A stretch of 64,000 bases of DNA, taken from Nocardia sp. BMG51109 (GTDB lineage: Bacteria > Actinomycetota > Actinomycetes > Mycobacteriales > Mycobacteriaceae). The notes under the pieces were generated by a model. It was not told the DNA's origin. It made no database searches and worked only from the letters and a program-made list of their open reading frames with translations. Below, piece after piece: positions 56,769 to 64,000 of the stretch. The stretch is from positions 3,720,001-3,784,000 of the forward strand of contig NZ_JAFQ01000004.1 in the NCBI RefSeq assembly GCF_000526215.1, in the 5' to 3' direction. Numbering within the stretch: position 1 is the first letter of the stretch; each line of letters starts with the position of its first letter. Both the position numbers and the translations under genes were made by a program.

Positions 56769-57259
56769 CGCCGCTACTCCTCATTGAGCTGGAGCACCAC
56801 CGACGCCGCCACACCGACGCCGGTGGCTTGAAGAATATCTATTAACTTAGCAAGTCCGGCAGCGGCCCGTGGGGATTTCGGGATATTGCTCGAACGGCAA
56901 TCTGCGCGCGACCTGTGAGCAGCGGTAAGGCGTTGTAGAGCACTGGCCGAGGAAGGGGCGATGCCCGCGCCCCGGCAGGTCGTCGCCTGGGTGGGCCGCC
57001 GGTGTGCGGACGCCGTCGGGTTCGCCCCCTAGTGCTGTCAATAGTGAGAATCGATGATTACTTCATCTGATTGCCGCGGCGCTGGAGCCCGAAGGCCGCC
57101 TCGCCCAACGTCCTTGGTCCGCGCCGCTCGCGCTCCGGGATGTGTAACACGACAGATTTCCCGGTTAACCGTGCGGTCACGAGCGCTCTCTAGAGTTTGG
57201 ATCCGAGCTTGGATCCAAACTCGGATGCAAGGCTGGAGGCATCCACACGAGGAGTACGC
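56769..57259. other. Divergent intergenic region
   Basis: About 490 bp upstream of lcp and of the ABC importer. Near lcp there is an A+T-rich run (56831-56852) that may hold its promoter. Near the importer there is a strong palindrome (57195-57220). No gene supported between. Confidence 0.5.
57195..57220. promoter_or_regulatory. Candidate GntR operator
   Basis: Perfect 10-bp arms GTTTGGATCC and GGATCCAAAC around a 6-bp spacer GAGCTT, and a third half-site CTCGGATGCAA at 57220-57230. TTGGATCCAA-type palindromes are typical of FCD-class GntR regulators, and one (63061) closes this operon. The ABC gene starts 40 bp downstream. Confidence 0.7.
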
Positions 57260-58072
57260 ATGAGCGCGCCTACCGCCCCGGGAATCCATATCGATGGACT
57301 GACGAAGACGTTCAAGGCGGGCCGGCGTGAGCTGACGGCACTCGACGGCGTCGACATCCGTTCGGATGAGGGCGAATTCGTCACCCTGCTCGGTCCGTCG
57401 GGATGTGGGAAGAGCACCGTGCTGCGCATTCTGGCCGGATTGGAACCGCAGACGTCGGGGACCGTGCTGGTGCACGGCGAGACGCCGCACGACATGCGCG
57501 GGCATCATCATCTGGGCATCGCGTTCCAGGAGTCGGCCCTGCTGCCGTGGCGTTCGGTGAGCGCGAATATCCGGCTGCCGCTCGAGGTCGCCAAGCAGCG
57601 GGTCGATGCGGCCGCCATCGGAGACCTCATCGACCTGGTCGGGCTGACCGGCTTCGAAAACGCGCGCCCGGGACAGCTTTCCGGTGGCATGCGTCAGCGG
57701 GTGGCCATCGCTCGCGCGCTGGTGGTGCGGCCGCGCGTGCTGCTGCTGGACGAGCCGTTCGGCGCGCTCGACGACATGACCCGGCAGAACCTCAACGTCG
57801 AACTGCTGCGCATCTGGACCGAGCGTCCGGCGACGACGCTCATGGTCACGCACGGGATCTCCGAGGCCGTATTCCTCTCCGACACCGTGGTCGTGATGAG
57901 CCCGCGGCCGGGCCGGGTGCGGCAGGTGGTCCACATCGACCTCCCCCGGCCGCGCACCCCGGACATGATGCGCTCGAACGCATTCCACTCCTATGTCGAC
58001 CTGCTCTCCTCGATACTGTTCGGTTCCGCGGGGGCCGATGCGGTGCCCGCCGCCGTGGGAGCGGCGTCATGA
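57260..58072 (+). CDS. ABC transporter ATPase, NitT/TauT family
   Basis: 270 aa. Walker [15 protein letters not shown] (about 49-62), signature [17 protein letters not shown], Walker [14 protein letters not shown] and the switch His in MVTHGISEA. The [18 protein letters not shown]-loop is typical of nitrate/sulfonate/taurine importers. ATG at 57260 has GGAGTACGC. Overlaps the first permease by ATGA. Confidence 0.92.
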   Translation: MSAPTAPGIHIDGLTKTFKAGRRELTALDGVDIRSDEGEFVTLLGPSGCGKSTVLRILAGLEPQTSGTVLVHGETPHDMRGHHHLGIAFQESALLPWRSVSANIRLPLEVAKQRVDAAAIGDLIDLVGLTGFENARPGQLSGGMRQRVAIARALVVRPRVLLLDEPFGALDDMTRQNLNVELLRIWTERPATTLMVTHGISEAVFLSDTVVVMSPRPGRVRQVVHIDLPRPRTPDMMRSNAFHSYVDLLSSILFGSAGADAVPAAVGAAS

Positions 58073-58827
58073 GCCGTCGCGGACCGCTCGGGCTCGGTGG
58101 CTCGCTGATCATCCTCGTGGCCTGGCAGATCGTCGGCGCGACAGGCGTTCTCGGCCCCGCCGTCGCGGCACCGGTCGAGATCCTGGCGGGCATCGTGTCG
58201 GACGGGCCGGAGTTCTACGGCAGGCACCTGCCCGTCACCGTCGGCTCCGCCGCGGTGGGCTACCTGTGGGGCAACGTGGCGTCGATCTGTTGTGCCGCAG
58301 CGGTTCTGCTGGTTCCGGCGATCGAGAAGCTGGTGCTGCAGATCGGCATCGCCTCGGCGTGCGTTCCGCTGATCGCCATCGCGCCGATCCTCGCGGCCTG
58401 CTTCAACGGGCCGGTCACCGCCGCGATCATGGCCGCCGTCTCGGTGTTCTTCACGACGCTGGTCGGCACGATCAGCGGTCTGCGGCAGGCGGATCCGGCC
58501 GGTGCGGATCTGGTTCGCGCCTACGGCGGCGGCAGATATCTGATCCTGCGCAAGGTGCAGGTGCGCTATGCGCTCCCCAGCATCCTCACCGCGATGAAGA
58601 TCGCCGTGCCCGCCGCGATCCTCGGCACGGTCATCGGCGAGTTCATGGGCCAGGAGGTCGGCCTGGGCGCCGCGCTGGTCGCCGCGCAGCAGTCCAGCGA
58701 CGTCGTGCGCACCTGGGGCATCACGCTGGTCTCCACCGTCCTGGCCGCCGCCGGCTTCGGCCTCGTCGCGGTGGTGGAGCGCCTCACCACGCCTTGGGCC
58801 GCCACCGATTACGGAGTTCGGGCATGA
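58069..58827 (+). CDS. ABC transporter permease, NitT/TauT family
   Basis: 252 aa, about six helices. The EAA loop [39 protein letters not shown] is the BPD_transp_1 signature that docks the ATPase. Coupled at both ends (ATGA with the ATPase and with the second permease). Confidence 0.9.
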   Translation: MSRRGPLGLGGSLIILVAWQIVGATGVLGPAVAAPVEILAGIVSDGPEFYGRHLPVTVGSAAVGYLWGNVASICCAAAVLLVPAIEKLVLQIGIASACVPLIAIAPILAACFNGPVTAAIMAAVSVFFTTLVGTISGLRQADPAGADLVRAYGGGRYLILRKVQVRYALPSILTAMKIAVPAAILGTVIGEFMGQEVGLGAALVAAQQSSDVVRTWGITLVSTVLAAAGFGLVAVVERLTTPWAATDYGVRA

Positions 58828-59633
58828 CCGCACCAGTCACCACTCGCCCCCGCATCCTGCGCAGCGTCGCGCGCAGCGCATTCACGGTCGCCGGCGCCGT
58901 TGTCGCCATCCTCGTCGTGTGGTCGGTCTTTCTGCGGCTGGTCGACGTGAGTTCGTTCGTCGCGAAATCTCCCGGCGACGTCTGGGACTATCTCGTCGCG
59001 GGTCCGGGCGCGGCGGCCAATCGATCCGCCATCGCGTCGGATCTGGCGCGCACCCTGCTCGACGCGTCCTTCGGGTTCGTGCTCGGACTCGCTCTCGCGG
59101 CGGCGGTGTCGCTGGTGTTCTACGTCTTCGGGTTCGTCGAGACGATGTTCACTCCCGCGGTGACGGCGCTGCACGCGATCCCGATGGTCACCGTGGCGCC
59201 CGTGCTGGTGCTGATCTTCGGCCGGGACGCGCTCGGAACCGCGATCATCGGCGCCGCGATCGTCGTGGTGCCCGCATTGCTGACGATGCTGCACGGCATT
59301 CGTTCCACGCCGAGAACCCATCTGGACATGATCGCCGCCTTCGGCGGTTCGACGAGGGCGGCGTTGTTCAAGGTGTCGCTGCCGCATGCCGTCCCGACCT
59401 GGTTCGCCGCGGCACGAGTTGCGGTGACGACCTCCGTCGTCGGGGCGCTGCTCGCGGAATGGCTGGCGACGGGCGCCGGCCTGGGCGGCCGAATGCTCAG
59501 GGCCGCCAACGAATTCGAATTCGACCGGCTGTGGTCCTCGGTGGTCGTGCTCACCGTGGTCTGCGTCGTCGTCTACCAGATCGTCGCCGTCGTCGAAGAC
59601 CTCGTGCGGTCCCGCATGAGCGCCGCGTCGTGA
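58824..59633 (+). CDS. ABC transporter permease, NitT/TauT family
   Basis: 269 aa, about six helices; EAA loop MIAAFGGSTRAALFKVSLPH AVPTWFAAARVAV. It forms a heterodimer with the preceding permease, presumably, since both differ in sequence and are co-translated. The binding-protein gene follows after 34 bp. Confidence 0.9.
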   Translation: MTAPVTTRPRILRSVARSAFTVAGAVVAILVVWSVFLRLVDVSSFVAKSPGDVWDYLVAGPGAAANRSAIASDLARTLLDASFGFVLGLALAAAVSLVFYVFGFVETMFTPAVTALHAIPMVTVAPVLVLIFGRDALGTAIIGAAIVVVPALLTMLHGIRSTPRTHLDMIAAFGGSTRAALFKVSLPHAVPTWFAAARVAVTTSVVGALLAEWLATGAGLGGRMLRAANEFEFDRLWSSVVVLTVVCVVVYQIVAVVEDLVRSRMSAAS

Positions 59634-59667
59634 GCGCACCGACCCCAACCAGAACATCGGAGTTTCC

Positions 59668-60720
59668 ATGTCCGCACAGTTAGACCGCCGAAAGTTCTTG
59701 AGCCGCAGCGTCGCCGCCGGAGGTCTCGCGCTCGCCGCCCCCGCCGCGCTCGCGGCCTGCGTCTCCGGTGGAGCCGCGACCGAGGGCGACGGTTTCGGCG
59801 TGCTCTCGCAGCGGCTCGCCTGGATCAAGAACTCCCAGTTCGCAGGCAGCTTCGTCGCCGACAAGAACGGCTACTATCGCGAGGCCGGTTTCACCGGCGC
59901 CGAACTCGTCGCGGGCGGGCCGACGGCGCCTCCCATCGAATCCGATGTCCTCACCCGCACCTTCGCCGGCGTCTCGCAGGTCCCCATCGTGGGGTCGGCC
60001 GTCGCCAAGGGCGCGCCCCTGAAGATCATCGGCGCGGTCTACCGCCGGTATGCCGGGTGTGTGATGTCGATGGGCGGCAAGCCGATCCGGACCCCGGAGG
60101 ATCTGTACGGCAAGACCATCGGCTGTGCCTCGTCGAGCGAACCGGTGTGGCGCAACTTCCTCGCGGCCCTGCGCCTGGACACTTCGCGCATCAATACCGT
60201 TCCGGTGCAGGGCGATCCGATCGGCATGACGGCCGGTGAGATCGACGGGTACCTGGGATTCGTCAACAGCCAGGTGGTCGACCTGCGCGCCAAGGGTTTC
60301 GACATCCACACCATGCTGCTCGCCGACGTCGGCTTCCCGCTGGTCGGCCAGACCTACATCACCACGCAGGACAACATCGACAACCGCCGCGACAAGGTGA
60401 AGGCATTCCTGAAGGCGGAGGTGCGCGGTTGGCGCGAGGTGCTGAGCGATCCGCAGCGGGCCACGGACCTCACCGTCAACGAATACGGCAAGACCCTGGA
60501 CCTGAATCCCCGCAGCACCCTCGACTGCTGCCTGGCGGGCAACGAACTCATCCGCGACGGCGGCCCGGGTCAGCGGATCATCGACGTCCCGGACGACAGC
60601 GTGAGCGCGAACATCGAGTCGATCTCCGCCGGTGGACTGAAGCTCACCGCGGGCGACCTGTTCGAGCTGGGACCGATCCGGGAGGTGTTCGAGGAGAGCC
60701 CCGACCTCGCCCTGACCTGA
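59668..60720 (+). CDS. ABC substrate-binding lipoprotein, NitT/TauT type
   Basis: 350 aa. The signal has both a Tat motif (DRRKFLSRSVAAGG) and a lipobox LAAC, so it is probably a Tat-dependent lipoprotein. The binding domain includes GAVYRRYAGCVMSMGGKPIR, LYGKTIGCASSSEPVWRNFL and MTAGEIDGYLGFVNSQVVDL, the NMT1/SsuA-like pattern used for small nitrogenous ligands such as pyrimidine precursors, sulfonates or ureides. Confidence 0.88.
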   Translation: MSAQLDRRKFLSRSVAAGGLALAAPAALAACVSGGAATEGDGFGVLSQRLAWIKNSQFAGSFVADKNGYYREAGFTGAELVAGGPTAPPIESDVLTRTFAGVSQVPIVGSAVAKGAPLKIIGAVYRRYAGCVMSMGGKPIRTPEDLYGKTIGCASSSEPVWRNFLAALRLDTSRINTVPVQGDPIGMTAGEIDGYLGFVNSQVVDLRAKGFDIHTMLLADVGFPLVGQTYITTQDNIDNRRDKVKAFLKAEVRGWREVLSDPQRATDLTVNEYGKTLDLNPRSTLDCCLAGNELIRDGGPGQRIIDVPDDSVSANIESISAGGLKLTAGDLFELGPIREVFEESPDLALT

Positions 60721-60763
60721 ACTGCCTGTGCCCGAACCACTTTCGCCGACGAAAGGCCACCCC

Positions 60764-62134
60764 GTGTCCGCACTTCCCACCCCCGATTTCGTCGTCACCG
60801 GCGCGACGGTCGTCTCGCACGACGCCCGGCGCCGGCAGGACATCGCCGTCAAGGACGGCAAGGTCGTCGCCGTCGGTGACGCCCTCGCCGTCGACGGCGT
60901 CCGATCGCTCGACGCGACGGGGTTGCTCGTCCTTCCCGGCCTCGTCGACGTCCACGTGCACCTGCGCGAACCGGGTATGACCGAGAAGGAGGACTTCGCC
61001 AGCGGCACCCGGGCCGCCGCCGCGGGCGGCGTGACGACCGTGGTCGACATGCCCAATACCAAGCCGCCGGTGGCCACCGCGGAACGCTTCCGGGAGAAGC
61101 TGGAACTGGTGCGCGACAAGGCCTTTGTAGACTTCGGTCTCTACGGCATGCTCGACCACGACAACGCCGAGGAGATCGGGGCCATGGCCGAACTCGGCGC
61201 GATGGGCTTCAAGCTGTTCATGGGCCAGACCACGGGTGACAACCGCTGCCCGAACGACGCGGCGATCTTCCGCGGCCTGGAGGCAGCCGCCGCGGCCGAC
61301 CTCGTCGTCGGCGTGCACGCCGAAAACGACCACCTGCTGCGGATGTTCGGTGACCGGCTGCGTGCCTCGGGACGCAAGGATCCCCGCGCCCACCTGGAGG
61401 GCCGGCCCACCTTCGTCGAGGTGGAGGCCGTCACGAGGATCATCACGATGGCCACCGAGGCGCGCACGAAACTGCACATCCACCATCTGTCGACCGCCGC
61501 CGGCTTGCAGCGCGTCGTGGACCTACGCGCCCAGGGCCACCGGGTCACCATCGAAACTCTGGTGGCGCACCTGTTCCTCGACGAGACCGCGTACGACACC
61601 TACGGCAATCTGGTCAAGCTGAATCCACCGATCCGCCCGGCGGCGGACGTGGCGGCGCTGTGGGCCGGGATCGACCGCGGCGACGTCGACGTCATCGCCA
61701 CCGACCACGCCCCGCACACCGCCGACGAGCAGGCCGAAACCGATGTGTGGCAGGCGTACGGCGGCTTCATCGGCGTCGAGACCATGCTCCCGCTGCTGCT
61801 CACCGCGGCGGCGCGGGGCCGGCTGACCGTCGAGGACATCGTGCGGCTGTGCTGCTACGCGCCGGCCCGGCGGTGGTCGATGAGCCGCAAGGGACAGATC
61901 GCACCCGGCTTCGACGCCGATTTCGTGCTCGTCGACCCGGCCGCCGATCACGTCCTCGACGCGGCCGCGCTGCATTCGAAGCACAACGTCACGCCCTACG
62001 CCGGATGGCCGCTGACCGGAGCGGTGGTCGCCACCTACCTGCGCGGCCGGCTGATCTTCGAGAAGGGGGAGGTCATCGGATCGCCCACCGGCCGTCAGGT
62101 GTCTCCCGCGCGCGACGTCGAGAGCCGGGGGTGA
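60764..62134 (+). CDS. Allantoinase/dihydroorotase-like amidohydrolase
   Basis: 456 aa cyclic amidohydrolase. Metal ligands: DVHVHLREPGMTEKEDF (HxH), Lys in FKLFMGQTTG (carboxylated Lys of the binuclear site), HAEND, HIHHLST and TDHAPHT (catalytic Asp). The pattern fits allantoinase or related hydantoinase/dihydroorotase enzymes that open a cyclic amide. GTG at 60764 with GAAAGG upstream. With the importer and the allophanate-type gene it suggests ureide degradation. Confidence 0.87.
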   Translation: MSALPTPDFVVTGATVVSHDARRRQDIAVKDGKVVAVGDALAVDGVRSLDATGLLVLPGLVDVHVHLREPGMTEKEDFASGTRAAAAGGVTTVVDMPNTKPPVATAERFREKLELVRDKAFVDFGLYGMLDHDNAEEIGAMAELGAMGFKLFMGQTTGDNRCPNDAAIFRGLEAAAAADLVVGVHAENDHLLRMFGDRLRASGRKDPRAHLEGRPTFVEVEAVTRIITMATEARTKLHIHHLSTAAGLQRVVDLRAQGHRVTIETLVAHLFLDETAYDTYGNLVKLNPPIRPAADVAALWAGIDRGDVDVIATDHAPHTADEQAETDVWQAYGGFIGVETMLPLLLTAAARGRLTVEDIVRLCCYAPARRWSMSRKGQIAPGFDADFVLVDPAADHVLDAAALHSKHNVTPYAGWPLTGAVVATYLRGRLIFEKGEVIGSPTGRQVSPARDVESRG

Positions 62135-62140
62135 GGGGCC

Positions 62141-63058
62141 GTGCACGCTCTGGGAAGTGCGGAATCCATAGCAGCGCAGAGGATCTCGGTGCTCGACGAC
62201 GAGGGGGACGGTGCCGCGACACTGCGCAATGCCGTGACACGCTGTGTGGCGGAGGTGCGCGATCTCGGTCGTTCCGCAGAGGGGGCCGAACGCGGGGCGG
62301 TCGTCGCGGGCATCGGCACCACCGCGCCGCACGCGCTGGGCGGCGCGCTGCTGTCGCAGGCCCTCACCGCGGCGGGCGTCGAACTCGCCCGGACGCTGCC
62401 CTTCCCGGAACCGTCGGCGCTCCTCGGGGATTCGTCCTGGGACCTGGCGCTGGTGCTCAGCCCCTGGAAGCAGGCGGTGGCCGGGGAACTGGCGCGGGCG
62501 ACCGAATCGGCGGCGCGGACCGGTGTGGTCGATACGATCGTCCGTCGCGCGGGAGAGCCGGTGGGCGTCAATACCAATGCCTGGGCGGCCCAGGCGGCGA
62601 TGGAGACCGTCCTGGGCGGACGAACCCCGGGCACGGTGCTGATCCTGGGATCCGGCGGCTCGTCGAATTCGGTCGCCCTCGGATGCCGCCGGGCCTGGCC
62701 CGGCACCCGGCTGGTCGGCAGCGCGCGCAACGCGCCGGCGCTGACCGCGTGGGCCGCGCGATTCGCCGCCGAAGCGGTGGCCCCGACGGATCTGGGGGAG
62801 TTCTTCGGTGCCGGACGCCCGCCGCTGATCGTCAACACCACCACGTGGGGTGAGACGGATGCCTCCGAATCCGAGCCCTTCGGATTCGATTTCGAGGAAC
62901 TGCTCGCGCCGGGCAACTGCTACTTCGATCTGAACAACCGGGTGTCGGCGTTGCAGCATGCCGCGTTGCGCGGTGGGATGAACGTCATCTCCGGTACGTT
63001 CATGCAGCGGGTGACGAACGCGTGCCGGGCAGCCCTGCTGACAACGAGGACACCGTGA
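62141..63058 (+). CDS. Shikimate-dehydrogenase-like protein
   Basis: 305 aa AroE-like fold. NADP-binding LILGSGGSSNSVALGCRRAW (about 167-186); substrate region GVNTNAWAAQAAMETVLGG, where the family catalytic Asp (NTD) is Asn; a Lys remains in LSPWKQ. C-terminal CYFDLNNRVSALQHAALRGG fits. The Asp-to-Asn change and the gene context argue against shikimate metabolism. It starts 6 bp after the amidohydrolase. Confidence 0.8.
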   Translation: MHALGSAESIAAQRISVLDDEGDGAATLRNAVTRCVAEVRDLGRSAEGAERGAVVAGIGTTAPHALGGALLSQALTAAGVELARTLPFPEPSALLGDSSWDLALVLSPWKQAVAGELARATESAARTGVVDTIVRRAGEPVGVNTNAWAAQAAMETVLGGRTPGTVLILGSGGSSNSVALGCRRAWPGTRLVGSARNAPALTAWAARFAAEAVAPTDLGEFFGAGRPPLIVNTTTWGETDASESEPFGFDFEELLAPGNCYFDLNNRVSALQHAALRGGMNVISGTFMQRVTNACRAALLTTRTP

Positions 63059-63060
63059 CC

Positions 63061-63717
63061 ATGACCGGGAATACCGAGGCAACTCGCCCCAGCGCACCGA
63101 CCAGCGTCCGGGAGCAGGTGTATCGGTATCTGCGGCAACAGATCACGAGCGGCGAACTGGGTGGCGGCATTCGGCTGACCGAGGAACAACTCGCCGAGCA
63201 GCTGAACGTGAGCCGGACGCCGATCCGCGAGGCGCTGCAGCGCCTGACGAGCGAGGGCCTGGTCGAGCGGGTCCGGCGCGGGCAACTGGTCGTGGTCGCC
63301 GTGAGCTCCGCGGCCCGCGCCGAACTGCACGAGCTGCGGGTGGCGTTCGATCAGGTCGCCGCCAGGATGATCACGGCGAAGGCCGATTCGGTCGACTGGG
63401 CCGGGCTGTACGCGCTGCTCGACCCGCTCGGCGCCGCGCTGCGCGAGCACGGGGTCGGCAGTCCGCAGTATTCGATGGCGCACCTGGAATTTCACATGGC
63501 CATCAATCGCGCGGCGTTCACGCCGATCACCTCCTCGTTCCTGGAACGCCAGGCGTTCCTCTATCCGACCGACGACTACGTCCAGCAGCCGGGACACGAG
63601 CCGGTGTCGCAGCACCGCCGTCTGCTCGACGACCTGTCCAGCGGCGATCTCGGCCGCGCCACCGAGGCGGCCCGCGTGCACGCCCTGCGCGGTCCCGGCG
63701 ACGCCGCCGCGACCTGA
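63061..63717 (+). CDS. GntR-family regulator with FCD-type C-terminus
   Basis: 218 aa. Winged helix TSVREQVYRYLRQQITSGEL and LTEEQLAEQLNVSRTPIREA LQRL, the classic GntR motif, then an all-helical ligand domain with His in LEFHMAINRAAF and HRRLLDDLSSGDL. ATG at 63061, or GTG at 63055 which overlaps the previous stop. It probably controls its own operon through the palindrome at 57195-57220. Confidence 0.88.
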   Translation: MTGNTEATRPSAPTSVREQVYRYLRQQITSGELGGGIRLTEEQLAEQLNVSRTPIREALQRLTSEGLVERVRRGQLVVVAVSSAARAELHELRVAFDQVAARMITAKADSVDWAGLYALLDPLGAALREHGVGSPQYSMAHLEFHMAINRAAFTPITSSFLERQAFLYPTDDYVQQPGHEPVSQHRRLLDDLSSGDLGRATEAARVHALRGPGDAAAT

Positions 63718-63769
63718 GTCGCCTCGGCGTTCCTCGACTGGATCATCTTGCAGCAGAAGGAGATTCATC

Positions 63770-64000
63770 ATGCCCGGCGATGCCGTTCGCATGTTCGTCA
63801 ACGGCCAGGCCATGCGCGGCGGGTCCCTCAACGACGCCCTCGTCGCGGCCCGCTACCTCGGTGCGGTACGCACGGCGCCGAAGTACCGCTTCTTCTCCTT
63901 CCGGGACGAATTTCCCGGGCTCGCCGGCGTTTCCGACGGCGGGTGGGCGGTTCCCGGGGAGATCTACGAGGTGTCCTACACCGAACTCCGCGAGAACCTG
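63770..64000 (+). CDS. Allophanate-hydrolase-related protein, cut by window end
   Basis: The first 77 codons only. MPGDAVRMFVNGQAMRGGSL NDAL and GAVRTAPKYRFFSFRDEFPG match the C-terminal (gamma-glutamylcyclotransferase-like) domain of allophanate hydrolases, here as a stand-alone gene. ATG at 63770 with AAGGAGA. It supports urea, ureide or cyclic-amide breakdown as the operon's job. Confidence 0.75.
   Translation, partial: MPGDAVRMFVNGQAMRGGSLNDALVAARYLGAVRTAPKYRFFSFRDEFPGLAGVSDGGWAVPGEIYEVSYTELRENL

Overview
The window is high-GC DNA with GTG starts, ATGA gene overlaps and dense coding. It holds many families typical of mycolic-acid actinomycetes: an MTB12-type secreted antigen, a deazaflavin-dependent reductase, DUF5753 regulators, a DUF574 methyltransferase and a nitrilase cluster named after Mycobacterium smegmatis genes. 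Together with a latex-clearing protein this suggests a Nocardia-like chromosome. I see no rRNA, tRNA, CRISPR array, transposase or phage gene.

Layout. 0-8 kb: DUF5753 regulator, DUF574 methyltransferase and a single-chain multidomain acyl-CoA carboxylase. 8-17 kb: single genes (ArsC-like phosphatase, pentapeptide protein, DDN reductase with divergent TetR, membrane-anchored PstS-like protein) with several gene remnants. 17-20 kb: DinB protein, then a three-gene unit (MTB12-like protein, ABC ATPase, ABC permease) behind a strong iron box. 20-34 kb: SufR-like regulator, methyltransferase and cupin; a coupled AhpD-like pair; DUF885 protein; KhtT/KhtU-type K+ antiporter; siderophore-interacting protein; an ECF41 sigma factor next to its probable target; a racemase-like gene divergent from a D-amino-acid oxidase; a His-rich protein; a secreted protein; a phosphoesterase. 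34.6-43.2 kb: an accessory island of XRE/TPR regulators, each followed by a small-molecule enzyme (NUDIX, RibD-like, SLOG-like), plus a divergent operon ending in a flavoprotein; it carries truncations and a direct duplication. 43.2-50.7 kb: an eight-gene nitrogen-starvation/nitrilase (Nit1C, MSMEG_0565-0572-like) operon with one intact nitrilase and one that lacks the catalytic Cys and Glu. 51-57 kb: TetR, a Tat-exported cholesterol-oxidase-like flavoprotein, an acyl-CoA dehydrogenase and a rubber oxygenase (Lcp), which look like a lipid/polyisoprene oxidation module. 57-64 kb: a NitT/TauT-type ABC importer, an allantoinase-like amidohydrolase, an AroE-like protein, a GntR regulator and an allophanate-hydrolase-related protein cut by the window end, probably a ureide or cyclic-amide uptake and degradation operon.

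Regulatory DNA that can be read directly includes a 16/19 iron box (20073-20091), an ECF41-type promoter (29977-30003), a TetR-type palindrome (13097-13126), a GntR-type palindrome (57195-57220) and a bidirectional terminator (2186-2208). The best candidates for something not yet described are the regulator-enzyme island at 34.6-43.2 kb and the pseudo-nitrilase inside the nitrilase operon, with its triplicated 19-bp junction to the next gene.
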